DNA of 64,000 nucleotides from Isoetes taiwanensis. Its lineage: Eukaryota > Streptophyta > Lycopodiopsida > Isoetales > Isoetaceae. Under the pieces are notes generated by a model, which saw only the letters and a list, made by a program, of their open reading frames with translations, made no database searches and had not been told where the DNA came from. Below, in pieces: positions 23,824-35,039 of this stretch; the first letter of the stretch is position 1, and every line of letters starts with the position of its first letter. The translations under genes and the position numbers were made by a program. The stretch spans positions 24,695 through 88,694 of the forward strand of contig JAJEKV010000799.1 of the NCBI GenBank assembly GCA_021234155.1, in the 5' to 3' direction.

Positions 23824-24240
23824 TTTTTTTTTTTTGAAGGCACGTATTTTTATATTATATAAGTAAAATAATACATGGCTAAAAGCCTTATTAGATCCCT
23901 CAATGGATCTAGTCGGAAGCAGAGGCACACTATGAACACAAGTGTGGGAACAAAAAAGGAACCATAACTCCAAAGGTCACTGAAGTAGAAATCCCATGAT
24001 CATCTAAAGATAGAACCACCTGAGGCATCAACCCGAACATACAAAAAGATGAAAGCAGATATAAGAGACGCATCCTCCCACGCGTTAATTAGGGCCTCCA
24101 ATCCAGCATTTATAGTGGTACTATGGGAGAGAGCACTAGCAGCATTCCAGAATGTACTAAGCACATGTGCCCTCACCGTCTTCCCAAACATACATGCCCT
24201 CCCCTCAAGGGGTGGTCCACATCCTCTTCACCTGCTTTAA
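23824..24240 (-). mobile_element. Candidate polyadenylated retroelement 3' end
   Basis: On the minus strand an AT-rich stretch ending AAAAATACGTGCCTTC runs directly into 12 A residues (the T run at 23824-23835 on the plus strand). This is the expected structure of a poly(A)-tailed non-LTR element or processed copy. Its body upstream on the minus strand (24240-23840) has no recognisable domain. 24240-25000 contains no supported gene. Confidence 0.35.
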
Positions 24241-25000
24241 TCTCCCTGCTTGAGTTCCATCTTCATTTAACTCTTATATACTAGCAAGCTAGCAGAAGCA
24301 ATTAAGACACTTAGTCCTCCTGTACCAAGTGACTCTTGGATCTCATGCCTTTTCATGACCTTCTTTGTGTATAATGTTTCCTGGATAACACACCTCCTCC
24401 CAAATAGGATAGGAGAGGGCAGCACAAATTAAACAAAACACTAGAGAAATTCAAATCTCACATGCAAGAATCCCTTCCAGACAATGCAACTCCAACCTTC
24501 AAAATTGTAGCACTTTCCCATGACTGAACTCCAAACAAAAGCCCCCTTGCCTTAAACAATTACCGAATAGACCTTAAAGAGCACCTCCGCAATATTACAT
24601 GTAAGGTGGACTGCTCAAGTATAAGGAGGCCACTATATTCTTTGTCCTCCTAATCAGTAAATACAACAACAATGGAGCTTTACATATGCCGGCTCAATAA
24701 GGGCAAATGTTATAACATGTTTGGTGGTTTAAGTTATTGTTTGACTAACTTATCTATAGTTGAAGTCAATGTCATAATCAATACAATACAATTGTGTTTC
24801 TTTTTTTAGGATTTTATTTATCTTATAAGGATCAATTGATCCTGAGCAATCTAAATAACTAATTTATTTCATGCATTGCATGTGGGTATGCCTTATGAGG
24901 GATCCTTCACTTATAAGCCATTAAATTCCTTAGAAAAGACCCAACATCACTTTCAATTCAAGAAGGCAACAACCAAAATAAGAAAAGATGAGAAAATGGT

Positions 25001-25240
25001 AGCCCTATAGGTTGCATGTAGGAAGGATCCTAACTTTTAAACATGTTATTATACATAGTATTCCACACACAAATAGAACCATTTTATTGATGCATGTTCA
25101 ATTACTTAAAAATGATCAAAGCCCTTATTAGGTTGCATGTAGGAAGGATCCTTAACTTTTAAGCATGTTATTATACACAATATTCAGACACACAAATAGA
25201 AACGTTTTATTGATGCATGTTCAGTTCCTTAAAAAGTATT
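25001..25240 (+). repeat. 120-bp tandem duplication
   Basis: GGTTGCATGTAGGAAGGATC, then ACTTTTAA, CATGTTATTATACA, CACACAAATAGAA and TTTTATTGATGCATGTTCA occur in the same order from 25001 and from 25121. Roughly one base in ten differs, so the copies are moderately old. From 25240 to 26580 I see no gene. Confidence 0.85.
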
Positions 25241-26582
25241 GTTCACTTTAAGCCCTGTGATTATGCTTGTCTATGTCAATAAAAGATTTCTAGCATTTGC
25301 ACAGAGATCGTATACGTCCAAGAACTTCATAGAAAAATGATCTAATCTTATGGGTATAACAACACAGATTCCTTTTCACTGGTACACTTCAAATCATACT
25401 TCAGCCATGGCTGGCAAAACTACAACAGTGCAGATAGTAATGCCCACTGCCATAGGCGTGATTATGCACCAAAAGCTGGACCTAGGCTCCCAGACAACTA
25501 CAATATAAATTCATCTGGGCAAGGGTTTTTACTAAAAAGATGAAAAAATTCAAGCTTTTAAGATTTTAATGGCTATACATGAAATAGTAAGCAGGCTGAT
25601 GCAATGCTTGCTAGGAAAATAAGAGAATGATCTAAAGCAAGGCAAGATCACAACGTTGTAACTAGTACGCCGTTTTCTTGGACCTGTATTTTCAGAAGTT
25701 GATTCTTTGTGATGATAGAAGTGATGCAAACCTCAATGAATATTAGAGGAGCTGAGGAGATTGCGTAGGCTGAATGTTTCTGGCTTGGGCAACTCCATTA
25801 TACACTTCTAATAGTTCCTCTTAATGTGATGTTCCATATCCCTGATCAAGATTAGTTCTGAAATTGTCAAACTTCACTGTTTTTAATGTTTAATAAGTAT
25901 TGTCAGCAATTTGATCAGTTGATTTGCAACATTGAATGTCAATTGAACCATTTATAACATGAAATGCTGGATTTTTTTAGAGCTGAATGATGCTAATGTT
26001 ATGCTAAAAAATGCACGCTACTTTGGTATACTTTAAGCCAATCAAGTCCAACCTTTATGCATACAAGTGGACTCAAAATACAGTCGTGGCTTGTGGATTG
26101 GCACTTGCTTTTCCCCTGGATATTCTCACTGCAAAAAGGTAAATGCATTGGTTAATCATTAAGCAACACTCAATGAGGTTTATTTTTGACATGCAACTAC
26201 TCTATTTCCATTTGTCAGCAATATATCATGATTAGTGCAATATGCAGCCATCAATATATCAAAGAAATTGAATTTCTATATTCTATATACCATTTCAAAT
26301 CATCTATGATGAATCTCAAATCATCAGAGATGTTGCTCGCTGTAATACACATGCTTTGCAAAATAGAAGTTTAAAAAGAATAAAACATACACTCATGTTA
26401 TCAACATACAGTCATGTTATCATTGGCTGCCAATTTGCTGAAAATTATAATACTGGGTGTAATGAAACCTATGAAATCTTTTTCAGGAAGAAAACCAGAG
26501 TTCAAGTGTCAAAATTCATTGTCAACAACAAAATGCATGCAATATGATTGTCCAATTCTTTCTTCAGAACCTTAACTCGCAA

Positions 26583-26700
26583 ACTTAAATAGAATAGAAT
26601 AGATTTTTTAACGTCCATGGAGACCAACAGGTCATGGGACCCATACAATGGGCTAGTACAATCATTACTACTAGGATTAAAAAACCCTGCCTCGAAAGGT
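26583..26700 (-). mobile_element. LINE 3' end, minus orientation, with (TATTC)n tail
   Basis: The plus strand reads AATAGAATAGAATAG, then TTTTTTAACGTCCATGGAG and a block around GGTCATGGGACCC. On the minus strand this is GGACGTTAAAAAA followed by a pentanucleotide tail. It matches the termini at 3735 and 43974. The element is strongly 5'-truncated and no coding part is visible. Confidence 0.6.
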
Positions 26701-27930
26701 TTTCAAGGGAAAAACCTTTGCAGTAATGATGATACTAGACAAGCGGACTATCTCAAAAGCAGGGTAACTCAGAAGAGTATGGCTTTCATCTTCAATAACC
26801 TGTAACAGGCAATATACCAAGACCAAGAAGCCAGAGAGGAGATGATGAATTGCTCTAAGCTCTATCAATGTGCTCTACGATCACAGTTTAAGTTTACAGA
26901 CCAATAATTATAGGAAGATTACAGAATAAAAATTTACCTAATGCAACCGGCACCCAGAGACTTTTCCCACAAGAAGTCTGCACCAAAAATCGTCCAACAC
27001 AAAAGCACAGAAGCATTGACCACAACAATTCTGGCCCCTTTTTCTTCCTATGATTAGATTGCTAGGAAGAGTAGGGATGCTGGAAATAGAAATGAGACCA
27101 CTGACCGTCCTTCATGCAGTGGGACCGATTCAGAAGTTTTTTAGTTCAGGCCAGATGCGCAGAGCGGAGTCATGAAGGTTTTCAGGTGTTAAAAATTACA
27201 GAAAAGTAGAGAAAAACCTTCTCGGATCAAAGAAATTTGTGCAAAGTAAAAAGTGAAGGCAATCAAGTGATTTGCACCTCGATTTTCTTCTTCTTCTGAT
27301 ATACTCAGCACTCCTTGCAACCAATTTGAAAATGCCGCTTGCCTACTACACTTTCCCTTGTTGGATTCTAGCCCTATTATTTCGCTGCTCCTACTTCCTT
27401 TCTTATCTCTCACCCTCAACCCTGAATCATCAAATAAATCCGAAACAACATCCATCTTAGGTGATTAGCGTACAGTAAAGCGGAGGGATTGGCTCCATTT
27501 TTCGAGCAAGTGTTCTTACGTTCTTTTTGTGGAAGCGATGGCCACTAAATGCAATGATAAATAAACACCCGGACTCGACTATTCTACAAAACCATTCAAG
27601 CAAAAACTATTATAGGATTGATTGATTTATTTACCTTTCATATCAATCACTACTGACCACCATGAGCAGCTATAGCCATATCCAGAACACCTGCTGGTAC
27701 ACCCATGTTGGGAAAAAACCCACCATATGCGGCCTGTGTTGCTATCGGCCCGAACGAAACTTACCCGAAAAATGCATTCTAACAACCACACCCGCTGAAG
27801 ACAGATCTGTGATCATTCTTGGAGTTATTCCAGCCACCGGAACTATGGATACCTACCAGAAGTTACCCTATAGCTGCCATTTGCACCCAGCTTTGCAGAT
27901 CTGCTTGCGTCACCACATCTCCATCTCCAT
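26700..27930. other. No supported gene
   Basis: A plus-strand frame at 27272-27460 is hydrophobic and the complementary minus frame at 27189-27455 is serine-rich, but neither has a domain or a coding context. Short GC-richer sequence at 27660-27920 shows a few open frames without recognisable similarity. Confidence 0.3.
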
Positions 27931-27939
27931 TGCTTAGGA

Positions 27940-28109
27940 GGAGCAAGCACCGGTTAGCCAGTTTCCAAAGTGGCTGCCCAACAACAGTGCCCACTGCCAG
28001 TTTACACCCGATAGCAAGTTTGGAGCAATCATTGGCATATTCCTGGCATATGCGAGCATATACCTAGAATATGGCCATAAACCCACATGGACGAGGGCTT
28101 GCCCCCTAA
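27940..28109 (-). repeat. Terminal-hairpin motif, copy 2 (reverse orientation)
   Basis: GGCATATTCCTGGCATATG followed by GCATATACCTAGAATATGG (about 28036-28076) is the inner palindrome. Then come AAACCCACATGGACGAGGG and CTTGCCCCCTA, the inner half of the outer hairpin. The outermost GGCAACCC is missing, so the tip is truncated at about 28109. Farther inside (27955-28000) it shares GGCAGCCACT-type sequence (minus strand) with copy 5 at 56450-56500, so at least 150 bp of the end is homologous between the two copies. Confidence 0.65.
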
Positions 28110-29700
28110 CATAACCAGAAATTTTGCCAGAAAAATAAATTGCAAAGGAAAAAAAATAAGAAAATTGAATCACAGAGGAATGCAAGAAAAAAATAAGGCC
28201 CGTTTTCCATAGTAGGAGCAAAATATGATTGTCGTATATCTTTATGACAGTGTTTGTGACTATCACATGGATTTCTGGTATATCTTATGAAGAGCACTTT
28301 CCCATTGCTATAAATAAGACATGTCGCATCCCCTTAATCCAAGAGTGGAGCATGATTTGAGGCAGAAATGAAGGAAGCAAAGTGGTTTTGATTCATGGAA
28401 GAAGGTTGCCTTATTTTTTTTTTTTGGAGGGAGGGGAGGGAGGGGTTCCAGGAAAAAAAAAGACTGCTACAGTACGACCTTGACCTCATGAGACATGTTT
28501 TAAACCTAGTTGGAAAAAAATGATTTTGGTTTAAGACCTTACGTGGCCACGATCCATTTGCTGAAATATAATAGGACTTGCAGCTCGTGGAAAATGGGCC
28601 TAATAACAAAAAGAAGGCATCTTGGCTAAACGAAATCTTTTTCCGTTCCTAGCATATCTCCAAGAAATGATGTAAGTCTCCCAAATACATGTCCTAAGTT
28701 ACCATAAAAAATACAAACATAAAAAGATAGATATAAGCTTGCAATATTTTAGTTTCGTATTTGTGGGCATTATTTCACAGAAGGTTAGGCCACCATTTGG
28801 GCGTGGTATTGTATTGAAAATCGTATATGAATAGTATATTTGCAATGAATTGAGTTGCTTGTTGGTGGCTGAAGATTCAGGTCCAGAGGTTGCAGTATCT
28901 GTTTATTCTGATTTGTGTTTGCATGGTCTCAATTTAGAAGGAGATGATCGTGGATCGCGAAGGGATAAGACAGGATTGCATGCGACTCCTGGAGTTCATG
29001 CTTGTTGCAGTTAGGGGGCTGCGGGATGGAGCAGCCAGGCTCATAGTTGGATCGCATCCAGACTGCTCTATGAATGTTCAGGTTGGATTCAGATCGGATT
29101 TAAGCATGTGTGAATGTTTGTTTGAAGGCGTGTTAAGAGGAGGGCATCCGGACTAAAGCGACAAAGTGCGCTGATTACTAAAATGCTGCGCGCATATGGG
29201 CAATATGGACCTTAGGATCACTTTATGTGGCAGAAAAATGCAGGACATCCGTGGGGTACAATGTCTGGAATATACTGCCAATCCACGGCTTGGAGGAAGC
29301 AATACGGAAAAAACCCATAAGGAAAGAAAAATAATGAAAATATAACCTCAAAGCCAAATAATGAAAAAAGATAGATAGATTAGGAAGTCACCAGACAGCC
29401 AAGCCTAGTAGACACCTACATATCCTATCCATATCAGGTTGCGTCGAATGGTCCATAGTGGGCATATATCAACATAAAGTTTTACTATGTCGGGGTTCAT
29501 CATTAATATAACCCCTAGCAACTCCAATCAAGAAATGACATCTAAGGCAAGGTTTAAACCTCTAACCAAAGTGCACAAATCTTAGGTATCACTAGGTCTA
29601 TACCAACAAGATAGAGAAAAATGACAAGAAATGGCACATATGGGCTGGAAAATTTTATTGAGCTCCAACATTTGAAATAGATACATACAAACTTGGCTAT
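28110..29700. other. No supported gene
   Basis: AT-rich spacer with several homopolymer runs (28400-28460). A 70-codon plus-strand frame at 28944-29156 has no domain. Nothing else is supportable. Confidence 0.3.
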
Positions 29701-29707
29701 GGCCTTA

Positions 29708-29752
29708 ATAATAGAATAGAATAGAATAGAATTATTTTTATCCTCCACGAGA
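29708..29752 (-). mobile_element. Possible LINE tail with (AGAAT)n
   Basis: The plus strand reads four AGAAT units followed by TATTTTTATCCTCCACGAG, which resembles the TTTTTTAACGTCCACGGAG terminus of the family found at 26600 and 43974. It is short and diverged, so this is tentative. Confidence 0.35.
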
Positions 29753-29844
29753 TACATACAACTACGTTTACTTGGCTATGGCCTTAATAATGGGAAATAA
29801 TAAGTTACACACTGAAGTTTACTTACGAGAAAATCAGCAGCATG

Positions 29845-32164
29845 TCAGTTTCGCCCTTGCATTGGCCTATAAGCTCTACGGGTTGCATTGTTGTTTGCTG
29901 CCGCTTCACAGGGACGGCAACAGCGAGGGCGAGGCTTCTTCTCAGGTACATATTTGTCCACCAGATATTCAAGAGCAATCTCAAAAAGCTCATCTATGCT
30001 GTCAATGTACCGATCTACGCCTGTTGTTCCACTACAATAGAAGAAATTTTCCGTCTCTGAGAACGATTCAGACATTCTTTTCAAATGATTTCTGATATCC
30101 CCTATTTCCTCATCCTTAAAATATTTGTGGTACTGCTCATCCTTCCTCATGAGCTCAATTACAAGCTCCACTGCATGACGGCGAATCCTGGGTAGCTTAG
30201 GATTAGGGCTTCCAAGTTTAGATAATAAGCTGTTTAGGGCTTTGGGTACACCCTGGAATATTTCATTCTCTCCCTTTTTAGATAATGCAGAGACTGTATA
30301 TGCAGCAAGACCAAGGTAAGCTTCCAGCAACTCACTTTTTTTTTGGTCTTCATTGTTTATTTGTTGCATTCCAAGCATTATAGCCTTGATCTCTGTTAGA
30401 ATATATTCGGTGGTCCTTCTTGCGATTTCCTCCTTCTTCTCATCAGGCAAATGAGCACAAAGGCTTCTAAGGATCTTTGCAGCGCATGTTGATAGCTCAA
30501 CATCGTCATCGCTGCTCTTCTTTTTTAACTGTTCTATAATTTTAGAGAGGGCATCTTCACCTCTTATTATTTTTGCACAGTTTCTTGAATTATGCCACGC
30601 CAAGCGGTTGAGAATTTTTGCTGCTTCAAGAGACTGCAAAGATTGTTGTCTAGCAGTAAACAATTGCATGAGAAAACCTATTGCGATGCCTAATGCATCC
30701 TTGATATCCTTTTCTAGAGCCAAACTTTTGAAAATGTCTAGGGCACAAACCTGGAAACGGTCAATCTCAAGGATATCACGAAGCTTGTCGAGGGCAGAGA
30801 CTTGCTTGACTATCTCGTTCCTAATGGCCTTTGCAGATTCTCCAGTGGTTTCTGCAAGCGTTTTTGAGAATTTCCAGACTTGATCTATTGCACATGGTAT
30901 TTATGGATTCACCAGGTTCCCTCAAAACATTTACATTTATGGATGACACTAATGCTGATATGAGTCCTCTGGTTTGACCTATTCTGACACAACATCTATG
31001 ATCCTTTGCCAGCTTTTCCAACATTTGTAGGGCAAGAAGTTTGAGGTTGTCAGAACACTCTTCTGTAGATTCTTTGATAATAATAACAGAAGCTATACTT
31101 TCCAAACCCCCTGGTACAGCCTCTACCCTGAAGCAAATGATTTTCTGGGAGACAAGTGCATTTAAAATCATTGCTGCTTCTGTTACCAAGCTCACCAAGC
31201 TCTCCTGACCCCTTTGATTCCCCCAAGTAAGCATATCTAGAAGCCGTTTCAGCGTATCCAGTGAAGTCCCTATTTTTCTGACTCGTGTTTCTCGAGTAAG
31301 AATGCTTCTTTGATCCTCAGGTGAGGATGTAGGTTTTACCAATGCAGACATAATCCGCACTCCGTCAAGTTGATCATTGTAGCTGCTAGATTGAATGTTC
31401 TTCATGCTAAAATCAATCAGGTCCTTCCCTATTCCTTCAAAGTTGCTATTTAAAGAACGAGAGTAAACATAATCATAAAACTTGCTCACCAATTTCTCAT
31501 CCCCAAGCCCACATTTCACAGAGACATGCTCGAACAGTCTGCACATTTTGATCTTAATTTGTCGGTAAAGGCTATGGAGTAGAAATATTGTAGCCTCTAA
31601 AATGGCTAAGCTGTAGTAGATGGACATAACTTTATTCCTATTTGATGCGGACACACCAGACCTCCCATAGTTATGTTTAGCAAGGCGGAATGCTGACAAA
31701 CCAAGGGAAATGAAGCAAAACAAGAGTGAAAAAACTTGAAGAAGTAGGCTTACTTTTGGAAGCATTCCTGCTTTCTCATGTTCTCTGTTAGGTGGTCTTA
31801 ATGGTTCACGGTCGCCATTTGGGGACTCGATGTCTCCTGTTACTACTTCGTCAAAGTCTCCTCCACACCTGCTCCCTGGAAAGGCCTTAGAGAGTACTCT
31901 TTGCCATTCAAATTGTTGGGTTCCAATGAGTACTCTGGCGCCTCCAATCACAAGTAGAACCATAATAAACCAAAAATCCATAGAGGTGATAGTTCCAACA
32001 AGTAGACCTCCCAGCAGCACCACAGTTGCCCATATGAATGCCAAACTACCTATAAGACCAGATAACTTTGCAAGAACGACCAATCTGGTAGCTAAACTTA
32101 TCACCTCCTCTTCAGCCTTCCCACCAACGCTGCACTCTGTTTCATGCATTGGCATGATGTTCAA
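29845..32164 (-). pseudogene. Membrane-anchored ARM-repeat protein (BLE2-like), one frameshift
   Basis: This minus-strand frame of about 770 codons is the best-preserved coding region here. Residues about 25-80 and 130-210 hold four or five hydrophobic segments (LIGSLAFIWATVVLLGGLL, FWFIMVLLVIGGARVL, LLLQVFSLLFCFISLGLSA, YYSLAILEATIFLLHSL), suggesting a membrane anchor. From about residue 240 to 730 it is helical with ARM-like repeats (LEAAKILNRLAWHNSRNC, STCAAKILRSLCAHLP). The C-terminus is short, basic and cysteine-rich (RPRCCRPCEAAA). The plan matches a plant family annotated as BLE2-like or ARM-repeat proteins, whose role is poorly known. The start is ATG at 32164, giving MNIMPMHETECS. 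At about 30898 one extra base shifts the frame: the upper frame stops at 30821, while the lower frame is open from about 30897 (reading AIDQVWKFSKTLAETTGE) to the stop at 29845. No intron consensus fits such a one-base step. It is either a recent pseudogene or a base error in an intact gene. No intron is visible. Confidence 0.75.
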
Positions 32165-32170
32165 CTCAAG

Positions 32171-32345
32171 ATGCTGGTATATTTAACTTTGTTCCTATGT
32201 TTGATGCGTACAAACAAGGCTTTCCATAATTATGTTCTACAATGAAGGGAGAATGCTGGTAAAACAAGGAAATGAATGAAAACAATGGTGAGAAAACATG
32301 AAGAAGGTGGCTTACTTTTTAAAGTAGTCTTGCTGCTTCGGTGCT
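32171..32345 (-). pseudogene. Partial duplicate of the ARM-repeat gene
   Basis: This stretch is a diverged copy of 31625-31780 inside the gene, in the same orientation. Shared landmarks are AACTTT.TTCCTAT, TTTGATGCG, CCATA.TTATGTT, GAATGCTG, AAACAA, GAAATGAA, AAACATGAAGAAG (AAACTTGAAGAAG in the gene) and GGCTTACTTTT. It corresponds to the third and fourth membrane segments and has many indels, so it does not encode protein. Its position directly 5' of the gene suggests a broken tandem duplication. Confidence 0.65.
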
Positions 32346-32349
32346 TAAC

Positions 32350-32900
32350 TTCAAATGCAAACAAGTTGGAATTAGGTATTAACTTCAACTTGCAAACAGA
32401 CTCGGAATTTTTTGACGAATTCAAAGTCAAACAGGTTTGAAATTTTGAATATTAACTTTCAACGTGCAACAGACTTGGAATTTATTAGATAGATAGATAA
32501 ACTATAAACTGCTTGCATGCACACAAACAATACGGCTGTAAGTTTAGAGTATTTGATTCCTCTAACCAATTTCCTCCTTTTCAAGATTTTTTTTATGCTA
32601 GCTTGATCTTTGGAGATTAGTGGTCACGTTGAGGATTTATATTTTACTTTGGTGGGGCATTCATGTGCTTCTACATGATGAAAGTGTACATGATGAAAAG
32701 TAATTATTTAATTTCATTCCATCGAAAGTTAAGCAATACTTCGTCCTTCCTTTTAGTAGCCTTGCCGTGGAAGCCCATGATTGCTAGAAGCTATTATTAT
32801 CTAGCCACGACATTGCATTTACCATTATTTCTTATTTCTTAAGCAACTTTTACCATTGTGTCTCGATAAACCACGTATATCCACGGTCCCATACTTATTT
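32350..32900. other. No supported gene
   Basis: AT-rich upstream region of the ARM-repeat gene with a short internal repeat (AACTTGCAAACAGACTCGG and AACGTGCAACAGACTTGG near 32390 and 32460). No promoter element can be assigned with confidence. Confidence 0.3.
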
Positions 32901-32904
32901 ATTT

Positions 32905-33035
32905 ATTTTTGGGTTGCCCCAGGGGGGCAAACCTTTGTTTATGTGGGTTTATGGCATATCCTAGGTATATGCTAGAATATACCTAGGATATGCTGATGAC
33001 TGCTCCAAACCTGCTAGAATATACCTAGGATTCGC
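32905..33035 (+). repeat. Terminal-hairpin motif, copy 3 (best inner palindrome)
   Basis: TTTTTGGGTTGCCCC followed by AGGGGGGCAAACC (32906-32933) forms the outer bulged hairpin. GTTTATGTGGGTTTATG separates it from a perfect inner palindrome, GCATATCCTAGGTATAT (32954-32970), spacer GCTAGA, ATATACCTAGGATATGC (32977-32993). A third half copy, GCTAGAATATACCTAGGAT, follows at 33013-33031. The same arrangement is seen at 37655 and, reversed, at 28040 and 56510. Confidence 0.85.
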
Positions 33036-33039
33036 TGGA

Positions 33040-35030
33040 TCTAGGGAAGGGGAAACTTTCGAGAGCAGGAAGTTTCAGGAAGAAACTTGATGGGCCGAAG
33101 CGGTGGCGGCGTCGGCGCGAGCCCGCCGCAACAAGTTCTTCTTCCCCGCCGAGAAAGTTTCCACCTAACAACTCGTCCCACGAAGATTACGATCCGGCAA
33201 TTTCTTGGCTTTTAGAATTTTCTTGCAGCTATAGCGGCGGATTCCATCATATTAATCTTCAAGCTCGAGTTTGAGCCATTTTATGCTCAATTTGGTGAGA
33301 ACTTCTTTGGAATGGGCATCTTAGGCCGGAAACGGATAGAAGCACCGGATAGGGGCAAATATTGTATTCACGAAACATGGTTTGAAACAAGTTTTGGAAG
33401 GAAATTCATATTGCAAGCAAGAATCGAGAGAAAATTAAGAACCTATGCATAGCCTTTGATGTCCCTTCCGTGAAGCAACAATAGCGTTAGATCCTCGGCT
33501 GGCAAAGAAGAAAGTTAAGAAAAAACTACGTAAAAGAGTACTCTTGTAAACAATAATCTTGGTGCCCGCTAGAGCCCCGCCAAGAAATTGCATTGAAAGT
33601 TACCTAAAAAATAAAAGAGCTGAAACCTTAGGTAATCTTCTGGTGGCGAAGGTTACGATGCTCCAACCGAGTAACCGGCAGGGCAGACCGAAGATTTTCC
33701 TTTCTAACAATCGCACGAGGCTATGGATTCATGATCACCAGGCTAGGTGGTCTTTGCATTTTCTTGAAGAAAATCGATTCATAGTTTTCGGCGGTTTATA
33801 AGGTGGGATCCATATCTGAGGAGGAGGAAAGGTGAGCGGTAATTTTAGATATTGAATGCTCTACGTGGTGAGGCTAGCCTCACTGGCGTTATTAGTCATA
33901 CAAAATTAAGAGTAGGCTGTTTGCTCGTACTAAGATTTGGAGACCATCAGTTTTTGGCCCGGGATCTTTGGGAGCTCAAGTAGGCTGAATCGCATATTTG
34001 CAAGCCTTAGGTTCGAGCCTTTTCTTAAACTACTTGCTAGTTTCTCGTGTTTGGGCAAAGAACTATTTTGCATCCAAAAGATACGATTGGGGCTGTTTTA
34101 GAATCTATCTTCTCTAGGCTACTAATAATTCAAACCCTCAATAAAATATTGCGGCGTAACATCATCGGGGTTCCAAATTTTATGAAAAATGAGGTAAACA
34201 AAAATCCTTCTCATTTTGAAATAAATAGGACATCTCAAATTTCAAAGGGGACATGTCCAATCCGATACAAAAATAGTAGGACAAAGTCCAATTTCTTTAG
34301 AACAAAAAGTTCTTGGCAAAGATAATGAGATCTTATAAAGAAAAGCTTTTTGATGTAGCAAAACTTTCATAAACATTTCATACAAGATGGTCTAGCGTAG
34401 CATTTTATATTTGTGACTTGAGATCTTTTTCCAAATTTCAACATATGAGTTGTGATTGCCTTTTATTGACCATATGGACGGAATGGAGCGAACGAGGGAA
34501 GTAGATGGTCCCTTTCTCTCTTCTCTCGCTCACATAGAAGCGGTCATAGAAGTCGAAAAAAAAAAAAAAAAAGGGAAAATGAGAGGGTCCAAAAAAAAAA
34601 GTTGATTTTATTTAATAGCAAAAGTAATTAACTTTTTTGTTTGGTTAATATTTAAAATATGAATTTCTATTTATATCTAAGATAAGTTACCTGAAATAAA
34701 ATATACATACTAAAAAAAAATCCCCCACTTAAAAAGAGTAGGACAAAGTCCTCTTCTTCAAAAACTAGTAGGACAAAGTCCAATTCAATCTTTTTTTTTA
34801 GGACGGCATGTCCTACTCATGTCAACAACATCTGGACATTGGCAAATTTTGTAGGACAAAACGTAAGATTAACCTCACTTTTTTCGAACCCTGAACATCA
34901 TCCAATATCTCCGGTTCGAACCATGGTATTTGTAACTTCCATTAGAGTCTCATGTTGCCATATTTACATTTACCAATTCTCGGTCAGGAGCTACATGTTG
35001 ATAGTTCCATTGGGTGCAATTGGGCGTAAC
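33040..35030. other. No supported gene; GGACAAAGTCC cluster
   Basis: The 80-codon frame at 33559-33801 and the 92-codon frame at 34047-34325 on the plus strand have no recognisable domain. GTAGGACAAAGTCC occurs identically at 34276, 34738 and 34768, and related palindromes GGACATGTCC (about 34248) and GGACGGCATGTCC (about 34801) lie nearby. A run of 17 A residues is at about 34557-34573. Confidence 0.5.
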
Positions 35031-35039
35031 AGCGGTTTG

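Noticed and set aside
30608-30883. Plus-strand ORF within the ARM-repeat gene
   Set aside because: It is antisense to the recognisable ARM-repeat reading frame and has no domain of its own.
31830-32186. 118-codon plus-strand ORF
   Set aside because: It is a shadow of the membrane-segment region of the ARM-repeat gene on the minus strand.
33960-34030. Possible tRNA gene because of a GGTTCGAGCC T-loop-like sequence
   Set aside because: No acceptor stem, D arm or anticodon arm can be folded around it. A second TTCGAA-type site at 34915 also lacks tRNA structure.
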